A stretch of 22,003 nt of DNA, taken from Stenotrophomonas sp. Its GTDB lineage: Bacteria; Pseudomonadota; Gammaproteobacteria; Xanthomonadales; Xanthomonadaceae. The notes under the pieces were generated by a model. That model saw only the letters and a list, made by a program, of their open reading frames with translations. It ran no database searches and was not told the origin of the DNA. Made by a program: the position numbers and the translations under genes. Below, piece by piece: positions 1 through 7,852 of the stretch; position 1 is the stretch's first letter, and each line of letters begins with the position of its first letter. The stretch spans positions 1-22,003 of the forward strand of contig QFOV01000026.1 in assembly GCA_003248565.1 (NCBI GenBank), read 5' to 3'.

Positions 1-512
1 AAGTTGCCGATGCGCAGCTCCGAGAACACTGCGTAGATGACTGCCAGCACCTCCGCGTCGTAACGGATGCTCAACGTGTCCTTGCCGATCACATCGACGT
101 CGCACTGGTAGAACTCGCGGAAGCGGCCACGCTGGGCACGTTCGCCACGGTAGACACGCTGCATCTGGTAGCGACGGAACGGGAAGCTCAGGTCGTGTTC
201 GTGCTCGGCCACGTAACGGGCCAGCGGCACGGTCAGGTCGAAGCGCAGCGCCATCTCCGGCAGGCCGCCCTTGTCGGCCGACTCGGCAGCATTGGCCAGC
301 GCACCGGTGGACTGCACGAAGTACACCTGGCGCTCGGTCTCGCCGCCGGACTTGGTCAGCAGCACATCGGACAGCTCGAACACCGGGGTTTCCACCGGCA
401 GGAACCCGAAGCGCTCGTAGTTGCGGCGGATGACGTCCAGCATGCGCTGGAACGCGATCTGCTCGCGCGGCAACAATTCCATGATGCCGGGCGGGGTACG
501 GGGCTTGATCAC
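1..512 (-). CDS. hisS: Histidyl-tRNA synthetase, N-terminal part (cut by window edge)
   Basis: Class II aminoacyl-tRNA synthetase that charges tRNA-His in the cytoplasm. About 170 N-terminal codons are visible and the gene runs off the left edge. The protein opens MIKPRTPPGIMELLPRE, contains the class II motif 1 region (RRNYERFGFLPVETPVFE), and continues with the HisRS stretches FDLTVPLARYVA and FRRYQMQRVYRGERAQRGR (motif 2 region, with the arginine that contacts ATP) and REFYQCDVDVIG. The GTG start at 512 was chosen because an AGGAG lies 8-9 bases upstream and the family N-terminus begins there; the ATG ten codons later has no such signal. It diverges from the FNR-like pseudogene across a 111-base spacer with no convincing promoter on either strand. 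Nothing is odd in the visible part. Confidence 0.95.
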   Translation of the reverse strand, partial: MIKPRTPPGIMELLPREQIAFQRMLDVIRRNYERFGFLPVETPVFELSDVLLTKSGGETERQVYFVQSTGALANAAESADKGGLPEMALRFDLTVPLARYVAEHEHDLSFPFRRYQMQRVYRGERAQRGRFREFYQCDVDVIGKDTLSIRYDAEVLAVIYAVFSELRIGN

Positions 513-623
513 GGGCAAAACTCCTGCAACTCAATAGGGGGAACGGTCGCCAATTCTAGCCGCACACCGCCCGTCTGGCCGCATGAAGTACAATTTGGGG
601 CACCCTCCCCCCCTGCTGTAGAC

Positions 624-1350
624 ATGTCCCGGCCAGCCCAAGGCACCGAGCAATACCCCGTTTCGTCTGTTGCCCCCGAAGGCAATGGCGGGCGCGAGTG
701 CCTGCAGTGCTCGGTCCGCCACCTGTCGGTGTGCTCGGCCCTGTCCTGTGATGAGGTACATGCGCTGGAGCAGATTACCGTCTCCACGCCAGTCGCCATG
801 GGCACTACGCTGGCACGTGCCGGTGAGCCGCGCGCTTATGTCTATACAGTAACCGAGGGCGCGCTGCGTCTGGTGCGCACCCTGGCCGACGGCCGCCGCC
901 AGGTGAACGGCTTCGTACTGCCGGGCGATTATCTGGGCCTGAGCGGCAGCGACCACCATCGCTACGATATCGAGGCGATTGCCGACAGCCGGGTCTGCCG
1001 GGTGCTACCCGCACCTGGAGCGCAAGCTGCTGCAACGCGCCTGCCAGGAGCTTGACGCAGCTCAGGACAATGCACTTGCATTGGCCCGCCTGCAGCCGCC
1101 GGAGCGACTGGCTGACTTCCTGCTGCGCCTGGCTGCCCGTGAGGCAACCTTGAACGGCCGCAGCAGCAACCGGGTCTCCTTGCCGATGGGCCGTGGCGAT
1201 ATCGCCGACCATCTTGGCCTGACCATGGAAACCGTGAGCCGTACCTTCACCAAGCTGCGCCAGCAGGGTCTGATCGCCCTGCCCCACCTGAACGTGGTGG
1301 AGATCCTGGATTTCGCCGAACTGCAACAGCTGGCCAACGACGAGTTCTGA
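624..1350 (+). pseudogene. FNR/Crp-family oxygen-sensing regulator, frameshifted
   Basis: Two frames together encode one FNR-type regulator. The first (624-1055, 143 codons) has the iron-sulfur motif C-x2-C-x7-C (CLQCSVRHLSVC, about residues 32-43), then the cyclic-nucleotide-type beta roll (VTEGALRLVRTLADGRRQVNGFVLPGDYLGL) and IADSRVC, whose Cys (codon 996-998) sits where the fourth cluster ligand of E. coli FNR (Cys122) lies. The second frame, from about 1006, resumes at YPHLERKLLQ and carries the winged helix: GRGDIADHLGLTMETVSR, with the E-x2-S-R recognition helix typical of FNR. Compared with E. coli FNR, about 11 residues between the last Cys and the dimer helix are missing, consistent with a deletion near 32 bases plus a frame change at 999-1006. 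The ATG at 624 has a poor ribosome site. The N-terminal fragment would lack DNA binding. A sequencing or assembly fault is possible. Confidence 0.8.
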
Positions 1351-1360
1351 GGCCTCACCT

Positions 1361-1383
1361 GTAGAGCCGAGCCATGCTCGGCT
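1361..1383 (+). repeat. SMAG-type REP hairpin, copy 1
   Basis: A GTAG header is followed by the 8-base inverted repeat AGCCGAGC/GCTCGGCT around a CAT loop. This is the structure of SMAG elements of Stenotrophomonas maltophilia. It lies 10 bases after the stop of the FNR-like gene, in inverted orientation to the next two copies. Confidence 0.85.
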
Positions 1384-1406
1384 GAGGCATTACCGGTGAA
1401 GCCTCC

Positions 1407-1429
1407 TGCCGAGCATGGCTCGGCACTAC
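1407..1429 (-). repeat. SMAG-type REP hairpin, copy 2
   Basis: On the minus strand this reads GTAG, then TGCCGAGC-CAT-GCTCGGCA. With copy 1 it forms a head-to-head inverted pair, the usual dimer arrangement of REP elements, which could fold into one large hairpin. Confidence 0.85.
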
Positions 1430-1455
1430 CTGACCCGATTTGCCGAGAAAGCCTC

Positions 1456-1478
1456 TGCCGAGCATGGCTCGGCACTAC
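1456..1478 (-). repeat. SMAG-type REP hairpin, copy 3
   Basis: Identical in sequence to copy 2 over all 23 bases and in the same orientation. The flanking GCCTC on one side and CT on the other are also nearly duplicated. It ends 4 bases before the thrC stop codon, so it lies at the 3' end of the thr operon transcript and may protect or terminate it. Confidence 0.85.
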
Positions 1479-1481
1479 CTC

Positions 1482-2777
1482 CTACAACAGCTTTTCGCGC
1501 AGGGCCGGGTAATCCGGTGGGCAGGGTTCGGCGTGGGCGGGACGTTTCAACAGCTCGGCCAGCGCAGGCGGCACTTCGACTTCACGGCCGATCAGCGGCT
1601 CGACCACCGACTCGAATTTAGCCGGGTGCGCGGTCGCTGCCACTGCCCAATGTTGATCCGACGCTGCACTGCCATTGGCACGCAGCTGCTCCAGAACGTG
1701 CACCGCCGTGGCGGTATGCGGACAGAACGCTTCGCCATAGGCACCATAGCGGCGAGCAATGGTCTCGCGGATGGTGGCATCGTCCACCGCCTGCGAGGTA
1801 AAGGCAGCGCGCAGTGCTGCATCATCGCCCTTGTACAGCCAGCGCAGTCGTTCGAAATTGCTCGGGGCACCCACGTCCATCGCATTGGCAAGCGTGGCGA
1901 CACTGGCCTTCGGCGCGTAGTCACCACCATTGAAGTAGTCAGGTAATACACGGTTGGCATTGGTCGCCAGCACGATACGCCCCAACGGTACGCCCAGCGC
2001 GCGCGCCATCACTGCCGCCATCGCGTTGCCAAGGTTCCCGGTGGGAATGACGAAATTCAGCAGTGAGCCGTGCGCGGCCTGATGGCTCAGCGCCGCGTGT
2101 GCGTAGTAGCTCATCTGCGGCAACAGGCGGCCGAGGCTGATGCTGTTGGCCGAGCTCAATGGCACCCGCGCCTGCAGATCGGTATCGCCCAGCGCCTGCT
2201 TGGCCATGGCCTGGCAATCGTCGAACGACCCGGCCACGCGCAGTGCCCGGATACTGCCGCCCAGGCAGCCAAGCTGATGCGCCTGACGCGGTGATACACG
2301 CCCATCCGGGTACAGCACCACGACTTGAAGGTTGGGCTGATTGTGGAAGGCTGCGGCGACAGCAGCGCCGGTGTCACCAGACGTTGCGACCACGATGGTC
2401 AGCGGACGCTCCTGCCCCGCGCGCAAGCGCGACAGGCTCGCAGCAAGGAAGCGCGCACCGAAATCCTTGAACGCCGCAGTGGGACCGTGGAACAGCTCCA
2501 GCACATGATCGTTGCGGGTCGCCAAGGCCTGCAGTGGCGCCGGAAAGTCGAAGGCTTCGCTGCAGATCTTCGGTAATTCGGATGCCAGGGCGTCGTCAGC
2601 GAAGAAGGGCTGCAGCAGCTCGGTAGCGGTCGCGGCGAGAGTATCTCCAGACTGTAGATTACGTGCCGCTGGCATCTGCCCGGGTACGTACAGTCCACCA
2701 TCGGGCGCCAAGCCGGCGGCAATGGCCTGGCTCAGCGTGGCGGCGGGAGAAGCATTGCGGGTGGAGATGAAATTCAT
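1482..2777 (-). CDS. thrC: Threonine synthase
   Basis: PLP enzyme that converts O-phosphohomoserine to threonine, the last step of the pathway. The product is 431 residues, normal for the longer ThrC class. It begins MNFISTRNASPAATLSQAI with the family sequence GLAPDGGLYVP; the PLP lysine is in GPTAAFKDFGARF (Lys about residue 104), followed by VVATSGDTGAAV and the phosphate-loop region IPTGNLGNAMA. The ATG at 2777 was chosen over longer in-frame extension because the conserved N-terminus starts there; its ribosome site is weak (GGA about 10 bases upstream). It is the last gene of thrABC, separated from thrB by a 104-base spacer that holds a strong GC-rich hairpin repeat. SMAG repeats follow the stop codon. 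Confidence 0.95.
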   Translation of the reverse strand: MNFISTRNASPAATLSQAIAAGLAPDGGLYVPGQMPAARNLQSGDTLAATATELLQPFFADDALASELPKICSEAFDFPAPLQALATRNDHVLELFHGPTAAFKDFGARFLAASLSRLRAGQERPLTIVVATSGDTGAAVAAAFHNQPNLQVVVLYPDGRVSPRQAHQLGCLGGSIRALRVAGSFDDCQAMAKQALGDTDLQARVPLSSANSISLGRLLPQMSYYAHAALSHQAAHGSLLNFVIPTGNLGNAMAAVMARALGVPLGRIVLATNANRVLPDYFNGGDYAPKASVATLANAMDVGAPSNFERLRWLYKGDDAALRAAFTSQAVDDATIRETIARRYGAYGEAFCPHTATAVHVLEQLRANGSAASDQHWAVAATAHPAKFESVVEPLIGREVEVPPALAELLKRPAHAEPCPPDYPALREKLL

Positions 2778-2836
2778 TCGGAGATCCGGAAAATGGTTGG
2801 TGTGGTGCGCTGGACTCAATGACCGCGCAAGCGTCC

Positions 2837-2875
2837 CCCTCACCCCAAGCCCCTCTCCCGGCGGGAGAGGGGCTT
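2837..2875. repeat. GC-rich palindromic repeat, copy A (between thrB and thrC)
   Basis: CCCTCACCCCAAG leads into a palindrome whose arms (2847-2860 and 2862-2875) are perfect complements over 14 bases. The same element, with slightly different centre, recurs at 17488-17528. Here it occupies the thrB-thrC spacer, where a hairpin in the mRNA could alter thrC output. There is no clear U-run after it on either strand, so I do not call it an intrinsic terminator. Confidence 0.75.
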
Positions 2876-2881
2876 GAACGC

Positions 2882-3826
2882 TCAGAGCAGTCTGGCGCCG
2901 GGGCTGTTGATCGGGCTTACCCAGCTTTGGCTGTCGAAACCTGCCGCAGCGAAGGCTGCCTGCACCTTGGGCGCGGCAGCCAATGCAGCGTCACGGTCTT
3001 CAAACCAGGCAAAGACACTGGGGCCTGCACCGGAGATGCTTGCACCCATCGCGCCTGCAGCCAGTGCGGCGGCCTTGGCCGCGTCGAAGCCGACAATCAG
3101 GGGCGCACGCCGCGGCTCGACCAGAACATCGGCCAAGCCCGCCCGCACCAGGCCCGCATCGCCGGCATGGCAACCGGCCAGTACCAGGGCCAGATTGCTG
3201 CTCTGGGCGACAAACTCCTTCAATGCATAGCTGCCCTGCAACGCCTCCCGTGCGCGCCGCGTTTCCAGCAACGCCTCCGGATGCACCAGCAGGCTATGCC
3301 AATGCGCAGGCACCGGCACCGGCACCAATCGCTCCAAGGTAGAGAGCACCAAACCACCGAGGAACATCGGGCCAAGGTTGTCGCCGTGGCGGCTGCCACT
3401 GGCGACCGCTTCGCCTTCCAATGAGTACCGGTAAAGCTGCTCACGGCTCAGCGGCACATCGAGCAAGGCATTGGCAGCGATCAAGGCCGCCACACAGGAC
3501 GCAGCCGAGCCGCCCATGCCCGAGCTCAGTGGTATGCCCTTGTCGATCTCCAGTTCGAAACCGAACGGCAGCGCCAGCGCCTCGCGCAAGGCAATCAGCG
3601 CCGCACCTGCGGTATTGCTGGGCGCATCCAGGGGCAACTCCACCGCCGAACCGCGAATGGCGACGATGCGCACTTCCGGCGCATCAATGCGACGTACCGT
3701 TACCGTGTCGCCAACGTCAGGCACCGCATAGCCCAGCAGATCAAAGCCGACCGCCACATTGGCCACCGACGCCGGCGAGAATGCCCGCGCCTGGCGTGCC
3801 ACGGAACTGTTCAACACGCCGCTCAC
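2882..3826 (-). CDS. thrB: Homoserine kinase
   Basis: GHMP-family kinase that phosphorylates homoserine with ATP, giving the ThrC substrate. The 314-residue product matches the family length. It opens with ARAFSPASVANVAVGFDLLG, has the GHMP ATP-binding loop PLSSGMGGSAAS at about residues 99-110, and the C-terminal GASISGAGPSVFAW motif. The GTG start at 3826 overlaps the thrA stop codon by four bases (GTGA), and AGGGAG lies about 8 bases upstream inside thrA, so translation is probably coupled to thrA. An in-frame extension further upstream would run deep into thrA and lacks family similarity. It is the middle gene of thrABC. Confidence 0.95.
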   Translation of the reverse strand: MSGVLNSSVARQARAFSPASVANVAVGFDLLGYAVPDVGDTVTVRRIDAPEVRIVAIRGSAVELPLDAPSNTAGAALIALREALALPFGFELEIDKGIPLSSGMGGSAASCVAALIAANALLDVPLSREQLYRYSLEGEAVASGSRHGDNLGPMFLGGLVLSTLERLVPVPVPAHWHSLLVHPEALLETRRAREALQGSYALKEFVAQSSNLALVLAGCHAGDAGLVRAGLADVLVEPRRAPLIVGFDAAKAAALAAGAMGASISGAGPSVFAWFEDRDAALAAAPKVQAAFAAAGFDSQSWVSPINSPGARLL

Positions 3827-6327
3827 AATCGCGCTCCCTCGCCAGCCGCCACTCGCAGCACATCGGCAAACACGCCGGCCGCCGTCACTTCCGGGCCAGC
3901 ACCCGGGCCCTGCACCACCAGGGGGTTGTCGCAATAACGACGGGTGGTGAACTGCACCACGTTGTCGGTCAGGCGCAGGTTTGCGAAGGCATGCTCACCG
4001 GGCAGCTCCACAAGGCCAACGCTGGGCTGCTGCCCCGGTTTGAACTGGGCGACATAGCGCAGCACATTGCCACGCGCACGCGCATCGGCCAGGCGTTGCG
4101 CGAAGCCGGCGTCCACTTCATGCAGGCGTGCCATGAAATCGTCGACGCTCGCGCCCTGCAATGCAGCGGGCACCAGGCTTTCCACCGCCACGTCTTCCAG
4201 GCTCAACTCATACCCGGCTTCGCGGGCGAGGATCACCAGCTTGCGGGCCACATCCACGCCGGACAGGTCGTCACGCGGATCCGGCTCGGTGTAGCCCATG
4301 CCACGCGCCTGCGTTACCAGCTCGGAGAACGGCACGCTGCCATCGTATTTGTTGAACAACCAGGCCAGCGTGCCGGAGAAAATACCGGCGATCGCCGTCA
4401 CGTCATCACCGGTATCGACCAGATCGCGCAGCGTGGTGATCACCGGCAGACCCGCGCCCACCGTGGCTTCATAGCGGAAGCGTGCGCCGGTAGACGCCGC
4501 CGCCTCGCGGATCGCCTGGTAGCGCGCCAGCGGACCGGAGCCAGCCTGCTTGTTCGGGGTGACCACATGGATGCCAGCGGCCAACCAGCCGGCATAGCGA
4601 TCGGCGACTTCGGCACTGCCACTGCAATCGATGATCAGCGTATGCGGAAGACGCGCCGACAACAGGTGCTCGGTGAACAGATCAAGATCATTCGGCAGCG
4701 CTGCCGAGTCGAATGCGGCCTTCCAGTTGCCGTGCATGCCACGCTGGTCGAGCACCATGCGGTTGCGCGAGGCGACCGCACGCAGGCGCAGATCCAGCTT
4801 GGCCCTGGCCAGCAGCGCCGCTTCGGACGCATACAACTGCTCAAGCAAGGCTGCACCGACATTGCCCGGCCCGATCACGCCGACCGAGAAGGTCTGTGGC
4901 GACAACCAGAAGCCGGCGTGCGCGGCGCGCAGCGCCTTGGTCGCATCGCAGGCTTCGATCGCGACCGAGATGTTGCGTTCGGACGAGCCCTGCGCGATGG
5001 CCAGGATATTGACCTGTGCGCGACCCAGCGATTCGAACAGACGTGCGGCAACGCCCGGCTGGCCGGCCATGCCATCACCCACCGCTGCAAGCACGCTCAC
5101 CCCGCTGGTGAGCTGCACGCGCTGCACCTGGCCCGCTGCCAACTCGTGCGAGAACGCCTGGGTCAGTGCGTCCCGGGCGAACTCCGCCTCGCCCTGCTTC
5201 ACCACGCAGCAGATCGAATGTTCCGAGGAACCCTGCGAGATCATCACCACCGACACATGCGCGTTGCGCAGCGCCGAGAACACGCGTTCGGCGGTACCTG
5301 GCACACCGATCAGGCCGGTACCTTCGACATTCAATACCGCAAGGTCCGCACTCAGGGTCAGGCCCTTGATCGGACCACTGCTGGAGCTGTCGGCAGTGAT
5401 GCGGGTACCCGGATGATCCGGATGGAAGGTGTTGCGGATGATGATCGGCAGACCGCGCTCGATGGCCGGCGACATGGTCTGCGGATGCACCACCTTGGCA
5501 CCGAAGTAAGCCAGTTCGCAGGCTTCGTCATAGCTCAGTGCGTCCAGTTGCACTGCTTCCGGAACCACCCGCGGGTCAGCCGAGAGCACGCCATCGACGT
5601 CGGTCCAGATATGCAGTTCGTCGGCGGCAAACAAGGCGGCAAAGATGGCGCCGGAGAAATCACTGCCATTGCGCCCCAAGGTGGTGATGTTGCCCTTGCG
5701 GTCGCGGGCGACAAAACCGGTAACCACCAGCCGCTGCGCCGGATGCGATTCGCGCCACAACGCCAGCTTGGCAGCGCTGGACTTCCAATCGACATCAACG
5801 CCAAGCTCGCCATGGTTGACCACCAGGACGTCGCGCGCATCCAGGATGTCGGCGTCTTCGCCCAAGGCCTGCAGGTGATGACCCAACAGGTGGGCCGAGA
5901 ACACTTCGCCCAGGCCCTGCACGCGGTCCAGCACTTCCTGCGGCAACTCACCAATCACGGCCAACGCCGCCAGAATCTCGCGCAGACGCTCGAAACGCGC
6001 ATCCAGCCACTCGATGGTCAGCCCGGAGTACTCTCCCAGCAGCGCCACGGCGGCACCACGATGGCGCGCCCGCAACTCATGCCAACGGTCGTCCCAAGCC
6101 GGATCGGCTGCAGCCGCCGCCTTGGCCAGACCGATCAGCGCGTCGGTCACGCCCTTCATCGCCGACACCACGGTCACCTGCACGGTCTCGTCGCGGGCCA
6201 GCAACAGCTGCGCCACATGACGGTAACGTTCGGCATCGGCCACCGAAGTGCCGCCGAATTTGTGCACGACAGTGCGAACGGCAGCGTTCGCGGCGGAATC
6301 GGCGGGAGAAGCAGCAACTGACGACAT
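3823..6327 (-). CDS. thrA: Bifunctional aspartokinase/homoserine dehydrogenase
   Basis: Fused enzyme for the first and third steps from aspartate to threonine. The 834 residues have, in order: the aspartokinase domain with HKFGGTSVAD (about 22-31) and GRNGSDFSGA (218 on); ACT-type regulatory repeats with ISQGSSEHSI (about 363) and AQGSSERNI (about 446), the expected site of threonine feedback; and homoserine dehydrogenase with the NAD(P) motif VGVIGPGNVG (about 482-491) and the catalytic region AGIFSGTLAWLFNKYDG with EPDPRDDLSG. The ATG at 6327 was chosen because GAGG lies 8 bases upstream; a GTG ten codons earlier is possible. thrB overlaps its stop codon. A leader peptide and attenuator-like hairpins precede it. 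The length is close to E. coli ThrA (820). Confidence 0.95.
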   Translation of the reverse strand: MSSVAASPADSAANAAVRTVVHKFGGTSVADAERYRHVAQLLLARDETVQVTVVSAMKGVTDALIGLAKAAAAADPAWDDRWHELRARHRGAAVALLGEYSGLTIEWLDARFERLREILAALAVIGELPQEVLDRVQGLGEVFSAHLLGHHLQALGEDADILDARDVLVVNHGELGVDVDWKSSAAKLALWRESHPAQRLVVTGFVARDRKGNITTLGRNGSDFSGAIFAALFAADELHIWTDVDGVLSADPRVVPEAVQLDALSYDEACELAYFGAKVVHPQTMSPAIERGLPIIIRNTFHPDHPGTRITADSSSSGPIKGLTLSADLAVLNVEGTGLIGVPGTAERVFSALRNAHVSVVMISQGSSEHSICCVVKQGEAEFARDALTQAFSHELAAGQVQRVQLTSGVSVLAAVGDGMAGQPGVAARLFESLGRAQVNILAIAQGSSERNISVAIEACDATKALRAAHAGFWLSPQTFSVGVIGPGNVGAALLEQLYASEAALLARAKLDLRLRAVASRNRMVLDQRGMHGNWKAAFDSAALPNDLDLFTEHLLSARLPHTLIIDCSGSAEVADRYAGWLAAGIHVVTPNKQAGSGPLARYQAIREAAASTGARFRYEATVGAGLPVITTLRDLVDTGDDVTAIAGIFSGTLAWLFNKYDGSVPFSELVTQARGMGYTEPDPRDDLSGVDVARKLVILAREAGYELSLEDVAVESLVPAALQGASVDDFMARLHEVDAGFAQRLADARARGNVLRYVAQFKPGQQPSVGLVELPGEHAFANLRLTDNVVQFTTRRYCDNPLVVQGPGAGPEVTAAGVFADVLRVAAGEGARL

Positions 6328-6374
6328 CGGAAGAACCTCGGCTGGAGGCCCCGACACGCATCTTGATGGGGTTC

Positions 6375-6443
6375 CCCCGCATCCTGATCCGGGTGCGGGG
6401 CCGTGGTTTTCGGAAATTACGCGAAGACGACGGGCCGCACCGG
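6375..6443 (-). promoter_or_regulatory. Candidate thr attenuator (mutually exclusive hairpins)
   Basis: On the minus strand, segment A at 6443-6435 (inside the last leader codons) complements segment B near 6400-6388 over seven contiguous pairs plus two after a bulge. Segment B can instead pair with segment C (6381-6375), forming a 7-base-pair stem CCCCGCA/TGCGGGG. This is the antiterminator/terminator choice expected of leader-peptide attenuation. The B:C stem lacks a clear U-run, so it may act by Rho, by pausing, or by hiding the thrA ribosome site. The folding was done by eye. Confidence 0.55.
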
Positions 6444-6557
6444 GCTAATGGTGACGGTAATAGTGGTGGTGGTAATGGCGCCGCCGAACCCGGGCACGCG
6501 CACCTGGCCGCCGGTAGGCGACTGCAGGAGGCTGACGAGGGGCTGCGGGCTGTCCAT
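6417..6557 (-). CDS. thrL: thr operon leader peptide
   Basis: A 46-codon reading frame ends 89 bases before thrA and contains the run ITTTTITVTI (residues 28-37, positions 6447-6476): six threonines and three isoleucines in ten codons, the signature of thr leader peptides such as E. coli ThrL. It begins MDSPQPLVSLLQSPTGG and ends SPVRPVVFA before TAA. When charged tRNA-Thr or tRNA-Ile is short, the ribosome should stall at this run and shift the hairpins downstream. The start is uncertain: the ATG at 6557 has AAGG only two bases upstream, and in-frame GTG codons (residues 19 and 21) are alternatives. A perfect -35 (TTGACA, minus strand, 6594-6589) lies close upstream but no good -10 follows it. 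Confidence 0.75.
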   Translation of the reverse strand: MDSPQPLVSLLQSPTGGQVRVPGFGGAITTTTITVTISPVRPVVFA

Positions 6558-6770
6558 GGCCTTCAAGAGACAACAGCCGGGATCAGGCTGTCAAGTGCTG
6601 CGTTGCAAAAACACAGATAAAGGCAACGTCGCCAAACCTGCAGCTAAAAGTTGCAAATGTCATCAAGCGCGAACGTCGCGCATTTAACTGACAAGCAGCG
6701 CGCAACAGCTGGTTCACTGCTGCGGGCGCTGCCTGCGGAACGTGCAGGCCAACTATCGCCCGCAAGCAAT

Positions 6771-6798
6771 CGAAAGCAGCATCTCAGTCCTGCTTTCG
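6771..6798 (-). terminator. Hairpin downstream of the EamA exporter gene
   Basis: CGAAAGCAG and CTGCTTTCG form a perfect 9-base-pair stem with a 10-base loop, 22 bases after the stop of the gene at 6820. The following minus-strand sequence begins ATTGCTTG, only weakly U-rich, so it may be a terminator or a 3'-end stabilising hairpin. It separates this gene from the thr promoter region. Confidence 0.4.
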
Positions 6799-6819
6799 CC
6801 ACCTGACTGCGCAGGATTC

Positions 6820-7764
6820 TCAGGCCGAAGCTGCCGTTACCGCCTTCGGCCGGTGCGCCGCGGCGCTCCACACCACGCCGACCAGCAGGCACAGCGCAGC
6901 AACAATCTCGATTGCCACTGGCCAGCGCTGCTGCCACAGGAAGCCGTAGAGCAGCCCGAACAAGGTCTCGAACACGATCATCTGACCACCCAGGGTCAAC
7001 GGCAGCGCGCGGCTGGCGCGGTTCCAGCAGGCATTGCCCAGGATCGAGGCAAACACCGCCACCGCAGCGGCCATCGCCCAGAAGCCCGCCCATTCACGTC
7101 CCGAATGTCCCGCTGCGCCGTCGGCAAAGGCGACCGGTGCCAGCAGCAAGGCCAGACCGCCGGTTGCCACGCCCGTCAGCAGCGACCAGTCGTGTCCGGA
7201 TACATCGGGCACCTTGGCCAACCAACGGGTATTGCCCACCGAATAGGCCGTCCACGACAACAGCGCGCCGACCCCGCACAGCAGCCCGATCAAGCGCTGG
7301 CCCGGGTTGCCCTGGACATGGGTGGAGCCCATGGCTTCGACTCCCATCAGCACCACCCCCGCCACGCACAGCACCAGTGCCGGGGCCAGCCGGATCAGCG
7401 GGACAGCGCCTGGCTCGCGCGCACCAACCACCGCTACCAACACCGGCACCATGCCAACGATCAGCGCCGCCGCCGCGCCGCCACTCCATTGCACGCATAG
7501 CGACAGCAGCACGAAATAGATCAGATTGCCGAGCAGGCTCAACCAGGTGAGCGCCGTCCATTCGACCTTGCCAATGTGGGCGCGCAGCGCCGGCCAGCGC
7601 GGCACCAGCAATACGATCGCGATCAGCCCATAGACCAGATACCGCGCCGCAGCCAACTGCAACGGGGAGAAATCCGACAATACTGCGGGCGCAAGGAACA
7701 CCAGGCCCCACAGCGCACCCGAGGCAACACCATTGGCGATACCGCCCGCCATCCGATCTTTCAT
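6820..7764 (-). CDS. DMT-family (EamA) membrane transporter
   Basis: Drug/metabolite-transporter protein of 314 residues with about ten hydrophobic helices in two EamA repeats. The first repeat starts at GGIANGVASGALWGLVFLAPAVL and the second around LLSWTAYSVGNTRWLA. It ends with an Ala-rich cytoplasmic tail. Family members export amino acids, metabolites or drugs; the substrate cannot be read from sequence. The ATG at 7764 was chosen as the first ATG before the first helix; an ATG four codons later (7752) is also possible, and neither has a strong ribosome site. The AraC-type regulator gene ends 88 bases upstream on the same strand and probably controls it. Lying next to the thr operon, threonine export is conceivable, but that is speculation. 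Confidence 0.85.
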   Translation of the reverse strand: MKDRMAGGIANGVASGALWGLVFLAPAVLSDFSPLQLAAARYLVYGLIAIVLLVPRWPALRAHIGKVEWTALTWLSLLGNLIYFVLLSLCVQWSGGAAAALIVGMVPVLVAVVGAREPGAVPLIRLAPALVLCVAGVVLMGVEAMGSTHVQGNPGQRLIGLLCGVGALLSWTAYSVGNTRWLAKVPDVSGHDWSLLTGVATGGLALLLAPVAFADGAAGHSGREWAGFWAMAAAVAVFASILGNACWNRASRALPLTLGGQMIVFETLFGLLYGFLWQQRWPVAIEIVAALCLLVGVVWSAAAHRPKAVTAASA

Positions 7765-7852
7765 CAAACCACCCACGTCCTCAGCACCCGCCACAGTTTC
7801 CGACCACTGCAGCCCTGTGTATTGACCCAGGCTTCGCCGCTTTTTGCCAAGG

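Noticed and set aside
195..623. In-frame extension of the FNR-like gene upstream of 624
   Set aside because: It would run through the hisS gene on the opposite strand. The translated part shows no similarity to FNR proteins, so 624 is the better start.
3421..6321. A very long open frame on the plus strand (over 900 codons)
   Set aside because: It is antisense to thrA, whose motifs are complete on the minus strand. The plus-strand translation is rich in Arg, His and Gln with no recognisable domain, as expected of a shadow frame in GC-rich DNA.
6566..6594. A sigma-70 promoter for the thr operon using TTGACA at 6594-6589
   Set aside because: The -35 is perfect, but at 15 to 17 bases the -10 options (TTGTCT, TGTCTC, GTCTCT) are poor, and transcription would begin almost at the leader start codon. 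It is mentioned in the leader entry but not called as a feature.
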